Assembly: GCA_039707655.1 (NCBI GenBank)
Contig: CM077666.1
Location: 298,804,166 to 298,868,165 of the forward strand
Direction of reading: 5' to 3'
Source of the DNA: Elymus sibiricus
Taxonomy: Eukaryota > Streptophyta > Magnoliopsida > Poales > Poaceae
DNA length: 64,000 bases
In this document: positions 33,196 through 44,499 of the stretch, in pieces
How positions within the stretch are numbered: the first letter of the stretch is position 1
How the letters are laid out: each line of letters begins with the position of its first letter
The notes under the pieces: generated by a model
Databases searched by the model: none
What the model was told of the DNA's origin: nothing
Seen by the model: only the letters and a program-made list of their open reading frames with translations
Program-made: the position numbers and the translations under genes

Positions 33196-33609
33196 TCGAG
33201 CCCATGCGAGATGTAGCCAGCCAGTGTTGGGTTGCCTCTCGATGAATAGTGCCCATTGCTGCCGCGCGCACGATACACGTAGACACGAGTCGAGACGCAT
33301 CGATCAAGCCAGTTGGTTGGCTATGGATGAACAGTTCCCGTTGCTGCCGCCCGCTCGTACGCCCCACCCCAGCCGGTGGGTTGGCTATGGATAAACAGTA
33401 CCCTGGCCGTGTGAAGGTGGTTGGCGCTGGATGAACAGGACCCCGAGGAGGCCGCCACACACCCCAGCCGGTTGGGGGTGGATGAACAGGACCCCGTGGA
33501 GGCTGGATGAACTGTAGCTGGTGGAGGCTAGAGGAAGTCGATGGTGGATGAACAGTAGCTGGTGGAGGCTGGAGGGAGGTCAGCCGTGGATGAACAGTAG
33601 CCCGTGGAG

Positions 33610-34005
33610 TCCCGTTTTGCGGTACGCCACACCCCTCCCGATGAACAGGACCCCCGTTTCGACTGTAGGCAGATGGGGAGAAGTCCGTTTCCTCTGTTTT
33701 GCGGTACGCCAGATCCCTCCTGATCAACAGGACCCCGTTTCGACCGTAGGCGCTCGAACAGAAGTCCGTTTCCTCTGTTTTGCGGTACGCCAGAGCCCTC
33801 CCAATCAACAGGACCCCGTTTCGACCGTAGGCGCTCGAATAGAAGTTCGTTTCCTCCGTTTTGCGGTATGCCAGAGCCCTCCCGATGAACAGGACCCCGT
33901 TTCGACCATAGGCGGTCGAACAGAAGGCCGTTTCCTCCGTTTTGCGGTACGCCAGACCCCGAGTCGATGAACAGGACCCCATTTCGGCTGTTCCGTCCAA
34001 GCCGG
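33610..34005. repeat. 81 bp tandem repeat, about five copies
   Basis: The motif TTTTGCGGTACGCCA recurs at about 33615, 33697, 33778, 33859 and 33940, spacing 82, 81, 81, 81. Each unit also carries GAACAGGACCCCGTTTCGAC. Because 81 is a multiple of three, a 352-codon minus-strand frame stays open across it (33152-34210), but this frame has no recognisable domain and is best seen as a by-product of the repeat. Confidence 0.9.
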
Positions 34006-34426
34006 TTGGATCCCGATGAACAGGACGAGTTCCGACCCAGTCGCTTGGCTCCCGATGAACACGACGTTGTTTCCTCCGTTCCGACCCAGCCGGTTGGCTG
34101 CCGATGAACACGAGGCCATTGCTGCCGTCCGTTGCCTCTCCATGTACACGAGACCTGGCCGTACATATGCGCGAGTACGTGTTCCAGACCCCGCCCGTAT
34201 GTACGTACATGGCCGTATTCTTTGCCGTGTGGCTGTACGTACATGTACACGATTTAGATGGGACTGTCTGAACTGCTACGTCGAGGGCTCAACTACGGAA
34301 CATGCCGCTACTTACTCGGCCACGGTTCATCCTTGCAGAGAGACCGATCGACCAGTATGTATGTACACGTTCGCGACCAGACAGACAACGCTACGTACGC
34401 TCCGACCGGGTGGGTCCGTGCTGTCA

Positions 34427-34988
34427 GGGGGAGGAATCATTTTTTTGCGCATAATAAGGAGGCACTTCCTTGCGTGCGAAGATGTAGCTTGTGGGTCCAG
34501 CTGTCAGCCTCACCGCGTACAGTCCTCTGCCGATGGCTGTCGTTCATTGACCATGTTGACTACGCTGCACCGAGAGCACCAAAGCGGTGGACGACGGCGA
34601 GGCCTAGGAAGGGAATGACATGGAGCTAGGGAAGACGCGGCAGTGGATGCCCACGCGGAGGGGAGTACGAGGGTTGACTGGTTCGGCTGCGGTGTGAGGC
34701 TGCCATCGCCAGAGAATAACAGGGGATGTGGGTGAGTAGAGGGAAGGCCTGGCCAGCGGTGGGAGTAGGGTGGGGCGGTGAGGCCTGCGCGGCAGCACAG
34801 CCGGCCACGGGAGGCAGGAGCAGGCGGTCCAGCCAGCGCTGGTTTGGGCGGCTGGAGCAAGAAAATCAGAGATTGAAGAAGCAGCACGGCCGTTGGATGA
34901 ACATCCAACGGTCACTGCTGCTAGAATCGTTTGTTGACTAAGTTGACAAAGCCCTGCGTACAGGTCAACTTAGTAGGCCCACAAGTCG
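34427..34988. repeat. About 560 bp CACTA segment repeat, copy 1
   Basis: Runs from GAGGAATCATTTTTTTGCGC to GTCAACTTAGTAGGCCCAC. Copy 2 begins at 35022, is split by the nested Gypsy element and ends about 44888. Copy 3 lies at about 45680-46235. Confidence 0.8.
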
Positions 34989-35195
34989 GCCTCCAAATAA
35001 TGTGGGTCCCAGTAAGCAAGGGGAGGAATCATTTTTCTTGCGCGTAATAAGGAGGCACTTCCTTGCGTGTGACCATGGACCTCGTGGGTCCCAACTCTCA
35101 GCCTCTCCACGTACAGTCCTCTTCCGATGGATGTCGTTCGTTGACCGCGTTGATGACGTCATGCCGAGAGCACCAAGGCAGTGGACGACAGTGAG

Positions 35196-35686
35196 TGTCG
35201 GTGTAAAAACTGGCAGACCTCGGGGTAGGGGGTCCCGAGCTGTGGATCTCGGATCAATGGTAACAAGGACAAGGGAGACGATATTTACCCAGGTTTGGGC
35301 CCTCTTGATGGAGGTAAAACCCTACGTCCTGCTTCTGTTTATATTGATTGAGGTGTATCAAGTATAGAGTTGATCTACCTCGAGATCATAATATGTGTCT
35401 AACTTCTAGGGCTAGGTGAGCGATATTGCGTTGATCTCCCCTACGGGCTGGACCCTATGGCTTATATACACGCCAGGGAGGGTATCTAGGGTTACAAGTT
35501 CGGTATCTAGGATTAAGGCAGCTGAAAAAATCTTGGAGTGTACTACAAGTCTTCGGTAGAGACAGCCTCGATCACGTCTCCCGTGTGCGGTCTCCGGAGT
35601 CCATCTTGATCACGTACGAGGGCACATCGGCCCAACCGAGGAGACAGGCCGGCTAGGTTGGCACCCCCTAATCCAGGACACCGTCA
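35196..35686 (-). repeat. 3' LTR of the second Fatima-like element
   Basis: Plus strand TGTCGGTG...CACCGTCA. The adjacent AGTAGCCCCCGAATTGG is the complement of the polypurine tract. Confidence 0.9.
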
Positions 35687-36275
35687 GTAGCCCCCGAATT
35701 GGTCTTCTATGCCGAGGACGACTTTCAACAAACATCACTTCGGATCCGGAGTCCTTGGCTTGACAGACAAGTTCCACTTTACATTTCGGATTCTCTTAAT
35801 GGAGTATGGACATCCGTAGTCCAACCAAGCTTGCACCCTGCCCGAAGTGGGTAGATATCTTAGCCTCGAAGGCTCGTTGTTCAGGTATGAATGGTCCAAT
35901 CCGGCCTGACAACTTTATCGAAGAGGCTCGTCCCATGACAGGTCGAGCAGTTACTGCCTCCCCCCCATAAATCGCGGTTCGAGGCAACTTTTTACTGGCA
36001 TGTCCCCTCGAGGCAGAGATCGTGCCCGTTTTCTTAGAGATATCATCAAGATTTTGTTTCTCCCCATATGCTCAATGGCATTTTTGATGGGAATAGCGAG
36101 TTTATCGGCGCAGTAAGGGGGGCTTTTGGCCTTTCACAGGCTTATAAGAGCAAAAAGACAGACAGCGCAATCAACCACGCTCCCATTCTTCCCCTCTACT
36201 ACTTCTTCTAGCTCCATTGCTCAGATCCATCCTACCCACTTTTCCCTTTAGCGAGTCCAACCTCCACCACCAGTC
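35687..36275. other. Spacer between LTR and antisense ORF
   Basis: No gene is seen. On the plus strand this may serve as promoter and 5' untranslated region of the antisense ORF; a TATA-like TTATAAGAGC lies at about 36140, some 135 bp upstream of its ATG. Confidence 0.35.
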
Positions 36276-39200
36276 ATGGCCGATACCCTCAAGGGGCACT
36301 GGAGTGGCTCCATAGTGACGGCCGCGACCATCTCGGAGCTGCGCGATGCGGGGTACCTGAGCCCCGCAACTGTAGCCCGCGCTCCGGCGGCTGGCTAGCT
36401 GGTGCCTGCTCCCAACGCCGGGGAGCGGGTAGTTTTCGTCCCCCACCTTATCCGAGGCCTGGGGTTCCCGCTGCACCCTTTCGTGCGTGGGGTGATGTTC
36501 TACTATGGGCTGGACTTCCACCACATGGCCCCCAACTCCATTCTCCACCTCGCCGCCTTCATCACAATCTGCGAGGCCTTCCTCCGCTGTGAGCTGCACT
36601 TCGGCTTGTAGCTGAAGCTCTTCGGGATCAAACCAAAGTCGAGCGGCTCGGATCTCGCGGAGTGCGGAGGGGCCATGATCAGCAAAAACCAAGGGGCCAC
36701 CTGGTTCAAGGGCACCTTCATCGAAACGGTGAAGGAATGGCAGAGAGAGTGGTTTTACATCACCGAGCCACTCGCCCCTGGTCAAACCGAGGTCCCGGCC
36801 TTCTCAGCCGGGCCTCCCAAGAAGCTCAAGTCCTGGAAGGAGAAGGGCGTCGCCTGGGGGAAGCCAGAAGAGGTGGAGACCCTGATCGACAGGATCTTGT
36901 GGTGGTCCACCATGGTGAAGGTGGAGCTAGCCGACGTCATCAACGTCATGCTCAACCGCCGCATACTCCCTCTCCAACTTCGGGCTACCCCGATGTGGGC
37001 ACAAAAGCCCGAGGACACGGACACCATCACCACCTTCTTCCGCTCCACCTTGGCCGCCATGTGGACGAAGCTCATGAAGCTAGCCAAGGACAAGATCCCC
37101 AAGGAAGGGGAGGACCGCGGCCTCGAGCACGGCTATGAAGCCCCCCCCGGTGAGTGGTCCCTCAATCGTTATTGTTTTGTCCATCGTGCCGAGGAGTAGT
37201 ATGTTGCTTGAATCAGCATGTTTGATGTTTTGCAGAAGTGGCTGGCCTGGGTACAAGGGGTGCGATGCCCGGCCCCACTGCCTGAGGAGCCTCATACTCC
37301 CCTGCTCTCGGCGCTCCTGACCGAGGAGCCGCACGTGGTGGCCCCCAAAGGGACGAAGTCCCAGAGGGGGAGGTCAAGTGCTCGGATTCGGGGGACTTCG
37401 GTCACCTGGTCCGAAGAGACCCACACCTCCGCCGCTCAAGACGGTGACACAGAGGAGGGCGAGGAGGAGGAGGTCCCCCCCCTGAAGGGGAAGAGGTCGG
37501 CGTTAGACGACGCTGGCGTAGGCATGCCACCGAAGGTCCCAAAGAGACCGAGGCGAACCTCGTCCGGGGTTGGCAACAAGTCAGCGGGGAGAGCCGAACT
37601 CTCCGGTGACTCTGCAGAAGACCTCCTCGCTGTGGGGAGGAAGAAGCCGGCGCCCCGAGGGTAAGCCATTATCTTTACATCGCATCTTTTTTAATCTGAC
37701 AAGTCATTTTCTTGACAAGGGAAATCTTACCAAAGTGACCTTTTTTTTCTCATGCAGTCCACCGAGGGTAATCCCCAGCGGTTCCTCGAGCGGGTTGCCA
37801 TCTGCCAGCGGGACTCCAAAGCCCGCCGCTCCTTCCCCGACGCACGACGGGCTGGGGGAGGCAACATCCACCTTGGTCCCCGATGTCAACACGGCGGGGA
37901 CCGATGAGGTGGCGATCATGGCCGAGGTCGATACCTCGGCCCAACAAGACCTGGGGAAGGAGCGCCCCGTGGTCATCGAAGAAGGGCTGGGCCAGTCATC
38001 GGCCCAGCCGGCGTCTACCTCGGCTCCGCCATTCCAGGTGGAGGCTGCCCGGGTGGATGCATCCGAGGTCATCCCTCCACCCCAGCCAACTGCCCAAGGA
38101 CAGGCTGGCGCGGGGAGGACCGAGGAGATGGAGGACACCCTGAAGGGCTCCTCCATCAAGGAGGAGTACCGTGCCTTAATAGGTGCGGCGCTGCAAGGCT
38201 ACCGGTCCGCAGGGGCCGGCCTGCGTGATTTTTCAAGAACCTCATAGCAGGTTTCGAGGTACGCTTTTTATCTGCGCATCCAACCTACTTTGTTTATTTG
38301 AGCTTCTTTGAGTTATGCCTTTGTCCGAGGACATGAGAGTACAGCCTGCTAAACGGCTTAGTGAGTGAGTAGCCCCCGAGCCCGAAGTTGGTTTCAAGAA
38401 ACCGGCATCAGGGTCGTTTGATTAAGTAGGAGCCCGTTGAGTAGCCCTCCGGGCGCCGCTTGAGGCAGCCATCCCGGGACTTTTTAGTAATCTCAACTGT
38501 TTTTGTTCCAGGTTTCGACCTCGGTTCCGGACTCCATCTCCGAGGAGATGGCGGAGATGAACCGGAAACTCGAGCAGTCTCAAGGTAAGCAAGTGCAAAC
38601 TTGCCCTGTACGTTGGGTATAATGTGTTTTGTGTAAAGAAAACAACTAAGTCCAAACTGTTTTGACAACAGCGGCGTTAGCTGAGCTGGAGACGCTCAAG
38701 GCCGAGCTCGAAAGGGCTCGGAAGGAGATGCGGCAGCAGGAGGCCGCTGCCGCCACGGCCGAGAAGGCCCGGGCCGCCGAGAAGGCAGCCAGGGAGAAAC
38801 ACCAAGCGCGGGTGCTGGAGGTCGAGGAGACCCAGAAGGGCGTGTTCGAAGCACGCGACAAGCTTCAGGAGGAGGGGCAACGAATGAAGGAGGAGCTCGA
38901 GAAGCTTCAACGTGCCCACTCCGAGCTCAAGACCTCGGCCCGAGCTGACCGCGAGGTGCTCCAGCAAGTGGAGCAAATCGCCTCGGGTAAGACATTTTTG
39001 CTGCAGTGTTCGTTTGGCAGCAAAGGTGTGTCGAGCTCACCCAGTTATGGCGTTCCGCAGATGTCTTTGCGGATCTGCCGTAGAGCGCGGCGGATGCGGT
39101 GGCATAATTAGGCCAGCTGGCGGGCCACGAAGCGGAGAAGGCCTTCTGGGGGCAGTTTCCAGGGTCGCCGTCCGCGCAGCTACTGAATCATCGAGTGAAG

Positions 39201-39539
39201 CAGCTGGTGGAACTATTTCGCATGACAAGACCGGCGCTCCAGGACCTCTGCATCGCGCTGTGGCCTGCCGAAGCCATGCCGAAGAGCCTCTTTGGCCTTA
39301 TGGCCCATCTCCGAGACGCCGTGCCCTGCGTGGATCGCTGGAAAAGGTCCGCGTGCTTCGAAGTGGCGCGGAGGGCGTACGCTTGCGTGAAGACGCACTT
39401 CTACAAGGTTGATGCAGAGACATGTGCCGCGGGCCCTCCTGCCGACAAGGCGCACACCACCGAACAGTTCTTCGCCGAGGTGGAGGTGGGAGCTCAGACC
39501 ACAGAAGCCATGTGTCCCAAAGACACTCTATATTTCTGA
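36276..39539 (+). pseudogene. Antisense six-exon ORF (Transposase_28-like) in the pol-less element
   Basis: My gene model has exons at about 36276-37149, 37236-37660, 37758-38258, 38512-38584, 38672-38986 and 39061-39539, with GT/AG sites such as G|GTGAGT, GAGG|GTAAGC and GCAG. Exon 1 contains IRGLGFPLHPFVRGVMFYYG and MAPNSILHLAAFITICEAF, as in the Transposase_28 family. Exons 2-3 are basic and Pro/Ser-rich, exon 5 is a long Ala/Glu coiled coil, and exon 6 has RWKRSACFEVARRAYACVK. Two TAG codons lie in exon 1 (36396-36398, 36609-36611), two stops lie early in exon 6, and one base seems lost near the end of exon 3. The role is unknown. It is transcriptionally opposite to gag. Confidence 0.75.
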
Positions 39540-40846
39540 ATGATACTTCGGAATGCCGTAGTGTACGATGTAAAAACTTTATCTTTTGTTGAATGAAAAT
39601 GTCTTGAAATTCCATGTCTGTTGTTTCATAATTAATTTTTCCTCCGATATGACCGTTCAAAATGAGAGTGGCCAGTCGTCGACTTCAGCCCCAGTGTAGG
39701 TCATACAAAGGGTGTTCCTTAAGGCACACTAGACCCTTAGCCGACGTCTCGGTACCCGAAGGCGGTCGGTGCCTCATAGGAACTAGGCAATCGGACTATA
39801 GTGGCTTGATATCTTTCACTTAGTCATAGGAGTTTGACTGTGGGTGCTGATGACCAGCCCCCGGTGTGGGAAGTGTTTGGCCAAGTCGGCCGAGGTCTAG
39901 GCCATAGCACACTTCGGCTAGGAATGAAAGCCCTTCATTTAACACGGGTGATCTCTATCGTCACATCGCTTGACGCGGTCTTCGGATGGCAGACCAGTTT
40001 ACGCCTACCTAGATAGTCAGTTTTCGGCTTTCTCCACTGAGGCGCCATGCCAATTGACCTGGCAGCGCAATCGTAGTGGTTCTCCCATTACACCCTTAGC
40101 CGAATTCATCGGAAACGTAAGGGGTACACGTAGGAGCCGGGCAACCCAACTATTGACCAAAATCTAGGTTCGAAACTAATGCATATAAGGCCAAAATCCG
40201 AGACGCCGAATACGTCAGACTTTATTATGCAATTGCATCTTTTTAGAAAACTTCATCGTCCCAGAGGGGCTATGCTGATAAAGAAATACGATAGAGACCT
40301 TGAAGGGGCATAGTTTCTTTATTTCATAATATCAATCGTGTACATGCCCAGCTGTGACGAGAGTAATTGAAAGAGTACAATGTAAATGGTAAAGAAGAAA
40401 TAGGAAGAAACAAGTCGGATAATAGCTAACGGATTTTAAAGAATCCGGGCCGCTACCTGCCGCACGTCTGTGTTTTTGAACTGTTGACCAGAGCTTCACC
40501 ATTGACGGTGAGAAATTTGTGAAGGTTGATGCCCTTCCGACCCTTTATACACTTTAAGTGTTTGATTGACCGAGTTCCTGTAAAGGAGGTGTTGCCGAAG
40601 TCACTCTGTGGTTAAAACCACATAGACGTAGTCATGTTTGGCTGTTTCTTTTACAGATACTTGCCTGTGCAGGGGCTCTAAGCCACGTCTTTGCTTGGTT
40701 GATCCGCGTTGACGTTTGGGTAAGTGTTCTGGCTCCTCGACGTCCCAGGGAATCTTTAGTGCGAAATTATGCACTTTGGGGATGTAGTGCCCAATCCAGA
40801 GAGGGCACACGAGGAGCCCGCATCCCTATTTCGGGTGAGGGGGTAC
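39540..40846. other. Non-coding interior where pol should be
   Basis: Where the sister element has RT, RNase H and integrase, this one has about 1.3 kb without a domain on either strand. The stretch 39660-40170 resembles 11700-12200 of the sister element, so the deletion removed sequence between the protease and this block. Confidence 0.6.
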
Positions 40847-41560
40847 CTAGCCGAGGTCGATTTGTGCAACCCGGGCGCGCTTCAAAGAGCGGGAGGCGCG
40901 TTTATCGCTGCGGGCTGCCTCCTCGGATGCTTGAACCTCGGCTGCAAAAGCCATGGTCTGTTCCTCTATCCAGAGTGAACGTTCTGTGTTACCGTTGACT
41001 GTGATAACGCCATTATGTCCCGGCATTTTGAGCTTGAGGTAGGCATAATGCGGGACTGCATTGAAGTGCGCGAAGGCTGTGCGCCCTAAGAGCGCATGGT
41101 ATCCGCTCCGGAAGGGTACGATATCGAAGATTAACTCCTCACTTCTGAAGTTCTCGGGCGAACCGAAGACTACCTCTAGGGTAACCATTCTGGTACAACG
41201 GGCTTCGACGCCTGAATGACACCTTTAAAGGTGGTAGAGCTCGGCTTGATCCGAGATAAGTCGATGCCCATCTTTCGAACTGTGTCCTCATAGATGAGGT
41301 TAAGGCTGCTTCCCCCGTCCATCAGGACGCGTGTTAGATGATAACCATCAACAATAGGGTCCAGGACGAGCGCCGCCGATCCGCCGTGCCTGATGCTGGT
41401 CGGATGATCGTGCTTGTCGAATGTGATCGGGTAAGCCGACCATGGGTTATACTTCGGGGCGACTGGCTCCAGTGCGTATACGTCCCGAAGTACACGCTTC
41501 CTCTCCCTTTTAGGGATGTGGGTGACGTAGATCATATTGACCTCTGTTACCTCGTCAGGA
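40847..41560 (-). pseudogene. Protease of the pol-less element, frameshifted
   Basis: The first frame (41535-41176) has VLMDGGSSLNLIYEDTVRKM, the aspartic protease active-site region. A second frame (41188-40847) continues with FRSGYHALLGRTAFAHFN and LKLKMPGHNGVITV. A shift of one base near 41180 separates them. The coding region ends soon after the protease, and no RT follows. Confidence 0.8.
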
Positions 41561-41645
41561 AACTTCTTTTGGCCTCCATTATTGGGCCGCCGAGGTTCAT
41601 TCTCGTCTTCGCTGCGGTGTTGGGTTTTATTCTGACCCTCTGCCG

Positions 41646-43895
41646 CTATCTTGCCGGCTTGTTTGAAGACCCAGCAATTCCTGTTTGTGTGGGTTGCTGG
41701 TTTTTCCTGACTGCCATGAATTCCACATGGGCGTCCTCAGTGTCGCTTCCGCCATTTTTATACCTGCGCTTATTTTTATTGTCCTTGGGTTTTCCATTGG
41801 CGTCGCGGGTTTCCGAGGTGCCTGCCTCGCCATTATGAGTGCTTCGGGCGAGCCAGCTGTCCTCCCCCGCACAAAAGCAAGTCATCAGTGAGGTCAGGGC
41901 TGCCATAGTCCTCGGCTTATCCTGGCCGAGTTGGCGAGCCAACCATTCATCTCGGATATTGTTTTTAAATGCGGCGATGGCCTCGGCTTCGGAGCAGTCT
42001 ATGATCTGGTTCTTCTTGGTGAGGAACCTATTCCAGAATTTCTGGGCTGATTCGCCTGGCTGCTGGGTGACACAGCTGAGGTCATCAGCGTCCGGAGGTC
42101 GGACATATGTGCCCTGGAAGTTTGCTCGAAAAGCACCTTCTAGGGCCTCCCAGCTGCCGATAGAGTGAGGAGGGAGGCTGTTGAGCCAATGCCTCGCCAG
42201 CCCCTTTAGCTTGAGCGGCAGATATTTAATGGCATGGAGATCATCTCCATTGGCCATGTGTATGTGTAAGAGGAAATCCTCGATCCAAACAGCTGGGTCC
42301 GTGGTGCCATCGTATGACTCTATATTGATGGGCTTAAATCCTTCCGGGAATTGATGTTCCATCACCCTATCTGTGAAGGAGATTGGGTGAGCCGGACCTC
42401 GGGACCGAGCAGCATCTCGTCGGAGGTCGGGAGAAAGCCGTGAGTAGGCTTGATCTCGGGCACGGCCGTTCCTGTCAACCCAGGCATCGTAGCCGTCGAG
42501 CCCAACGGGCGCACGTCCCCTTGATCCGTAGATGGACCGAGGGGGAGCCCTATTTCCCCCAATACGACGTCTAGCATCGTGAGGATCTAGGTAGTCCACG
42601 GGGTCTTTGCCATGACGGCGTGGAGGTGGCCGTTCACCGGGGTCTTCTCGTCTTGGCCTGTCCCGACCTCTAGGGGGCCGGTCGGGGTCGTCAGCGAGCT
42701 CCTCGTCGAACTCCGGTAAGAGACGCCTACGTGGGTATGATTTCGGCGCACTATGGCGTCGGTTCTCCATGTCTTGCTCGGCGGAGAGCACTTCGATCCA
42801 CTTTTCATTTAGCGCATCGGTATTGGCCTGCAGCAGCTGCTGCTTGCGCTTTAAGCTCCGGGCCGTCGCAACGAGGCGTCGCCGAAAGCGCTCTTGTTCA
42901 AAAGGGTCTTCGGGGACGATCTAGTCCTCGGTACCGAGGCTCTCGTCCTTCTCGGATTGCGGCATGTAGTTGTCGTCGGCCCCTTCGAAGAGGTCATCGG
43001 GATCTGAGTCCCTAAGAGGTCGGTCCGGTGTGCGGGTCCTTACTGGGGAGGCTTGAACGTCCTCCTCATGGTTACCGGCATTACCGTCCTCCGCGTCGCC
43101 GTTATTGGCTGTCGCGTCGTTGCCACTGGGTTCCCCATTATTGTCCCTTCGGCACCTTCGCCAACATCTTGGCGGGGATTTGGGGGTGTCCACCATGTAG
43201 ACATTGTAGGTGGACGTGGCGGTCCACCTGCCTGCGTTTACCCGGGGCAGGGTGTTCTCGATGGGGCCATCAGCATCTTCCTCCATGTCTGAGGCTTCGC
43301 CGTAGTCCAACACGTCGGTTAAATCATCGACCATGGCGACTAGGTGGGTGGTGGGTGGGATGTAAATTTCCCAATCGTCGGCTTTAAGTCCGATCTGATT
43401 GTAAACCGAAGCCTTGCCGTCCGAGATGGACATGCTCCGGATGCGGTCAAGCATCTCATCGAGGTGAGATAACTCTTCGGGATTCATGGATGCGCCATAG
43501 GCAGGGCTGATTCGAAGTACACCCGGCGTGTAACCTGATGCGTTTTCAGAGCGAAGGGAATCTGAACATAATTCCGGGTTCTGCGCCGAAGTCAGTTCTG
43601 GCACCAGCGTGATTTTGGGAGTGGGAGCCGGATCTATCTCCGGACTGGCGATCGGGGAGAGACTGGCCGTAGTGGTGGCGTCAGGGGTCTCAAGAGGCGC
43701 CGTGACAGAGTTCAGTTCCGGAGTCGAGCCTCCAGAACTGGCCGAGCTCTCGATCCGGCCGGGTGTCCATCCTGATAGGATGAGTTTGCCACGTGAGTCC
43801 GTAGTGTACTCAAGGCCACCGAAAGTCACGATCCGACCTGGGGCGTAGTTCTCGACGGAGGTTAGGTGACCCGTTGAGTCAGCGCAAAATACCAT
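41646..43895 (-). pseudogene. Gag of the pol-less element, one in-frame stop
   Basis: A single frame of 750 codons has one TAG at about 42921-42923 after ESLGTED. The N-terminal 324 codons are acidic and Ser/Pro/Asp-rich. After the stop comes an Arg-rich region and a capsid domain with VMEHQFPEGFKPINIESYDG, HWLNSLPPHSIGSWEAL and QQPGESAQKFWNRF, then a basic tail. It is well preserved relative to the rest of the element, as expected for an element that must still be packaged. No clear CCHC knuckle is seen. Confidence 0.85.
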
Positions 43896-44003
43896 GCTGC
43901 CGAAGATGAAAAGCTAGTCGGGGGCATAAATGTCCCCGCGGCCGTTGGCGAGCCATCGATCCTTCTAGTGATCACGCAACAGGACTCTCAATGAAAGCAC
44001 CAG

Positions 44004-44494
44004 TGTCGGTGTAAAAACCGGCAGACCTCGGGGTAGGGGGTCCTGAGCTGTGGATCTCGGATCGATGGTAACAAGGACAAGGGAGACGATATTTACCCAT
44101 GATCGGGCCCTCTTGATGGAGGTAAAACCCTACGCCTTGTTTCTGTTTATATTGATTGAGGTGTATCAAGTACAGAGTTGATCTACCTCGAGATCGTAAT
44201 ATGTGTCTAACTTCTAGGGCTAGGTGAGTGATATTGCGTTGATCTCCCCTACGGGATAGACCCTATGGCTTATATACACGCCAGGAAGGGTATCTAGGGT
44301 TACAAGGTTGGTATCTAGGAGTAAGGCGGCTGAAAAAATCTTGGAGTGTACTACAAGTCTTCGGTAGAGACAGCGTCGATCACGTCTCCCGTGTGCGGCC
44401 TCCGGAGTCCATCTTGATCATGTACGGGGGCACATCGGCCCAACCGAGGAGACGGGCCGGCTAGGTTGGCACCCCCTAATCCAGGACACCGTCA
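44004..44494 (-). repeat. 5' LTR of the pol-less element
   Basis: Mirrors 35196-35686. On the minus strand it has a TATATAAG box at about 44270-44277. The primer-binding region (CTGGTGCTTTCATTGAGAG on the minus strand) lies at 44003-43985. Confidence 0.9.
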
Positions 44495-44499
44495 GCGAG

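Larger units (their letters stand above)
32638..35195 (+). mobile_element. CACTA element (Jorge-like), left terminal region
   Basis: Starts CACTACAAAAAAAAGACAC after a possible 3 bp target site AGT, the standard terminal inverted repeat of CACTA transposons. The subterminal region has short repeats with TGACA/CATGAC, then several minisatellite arrays. It continues after the nested Gypsy element (35196-44494). No transposase gene is seen here. The right terminus (GTAGTG) is not found, so the element is truncated or extends unrecognised. The name Jorge-like is from memory. Confidence 0.75.
35196..44494 (-). mobile_element. Second Fatima-like Tat element, pol-less, minus strand
   Basis: Two 491 bp LTRs (35196-35686, 44004-44494) are flanked by a 5 bp duplication GTGAG (35191-35195) / GCGAG (44495-44499), with one transition. 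Minus-strand order is LTR, primer-binding site, gag, protease, then no RT, RNase H or integrase, an antisense ORF on the plus strand, and the 3' LTR. It would depend on enzymes from an autonomous relative such as 7910-25232. Counting by eye the LTRs differ at about 24 positions. Confidence 0.9.

Noticed and set aside
33152..34210. 352-codon minus-strand frame in the CACTA region
   Set aside because: It follows an 81 bp tandem repeat whose period keeps one frame open; no domain, and the overlapping frames are equally open.
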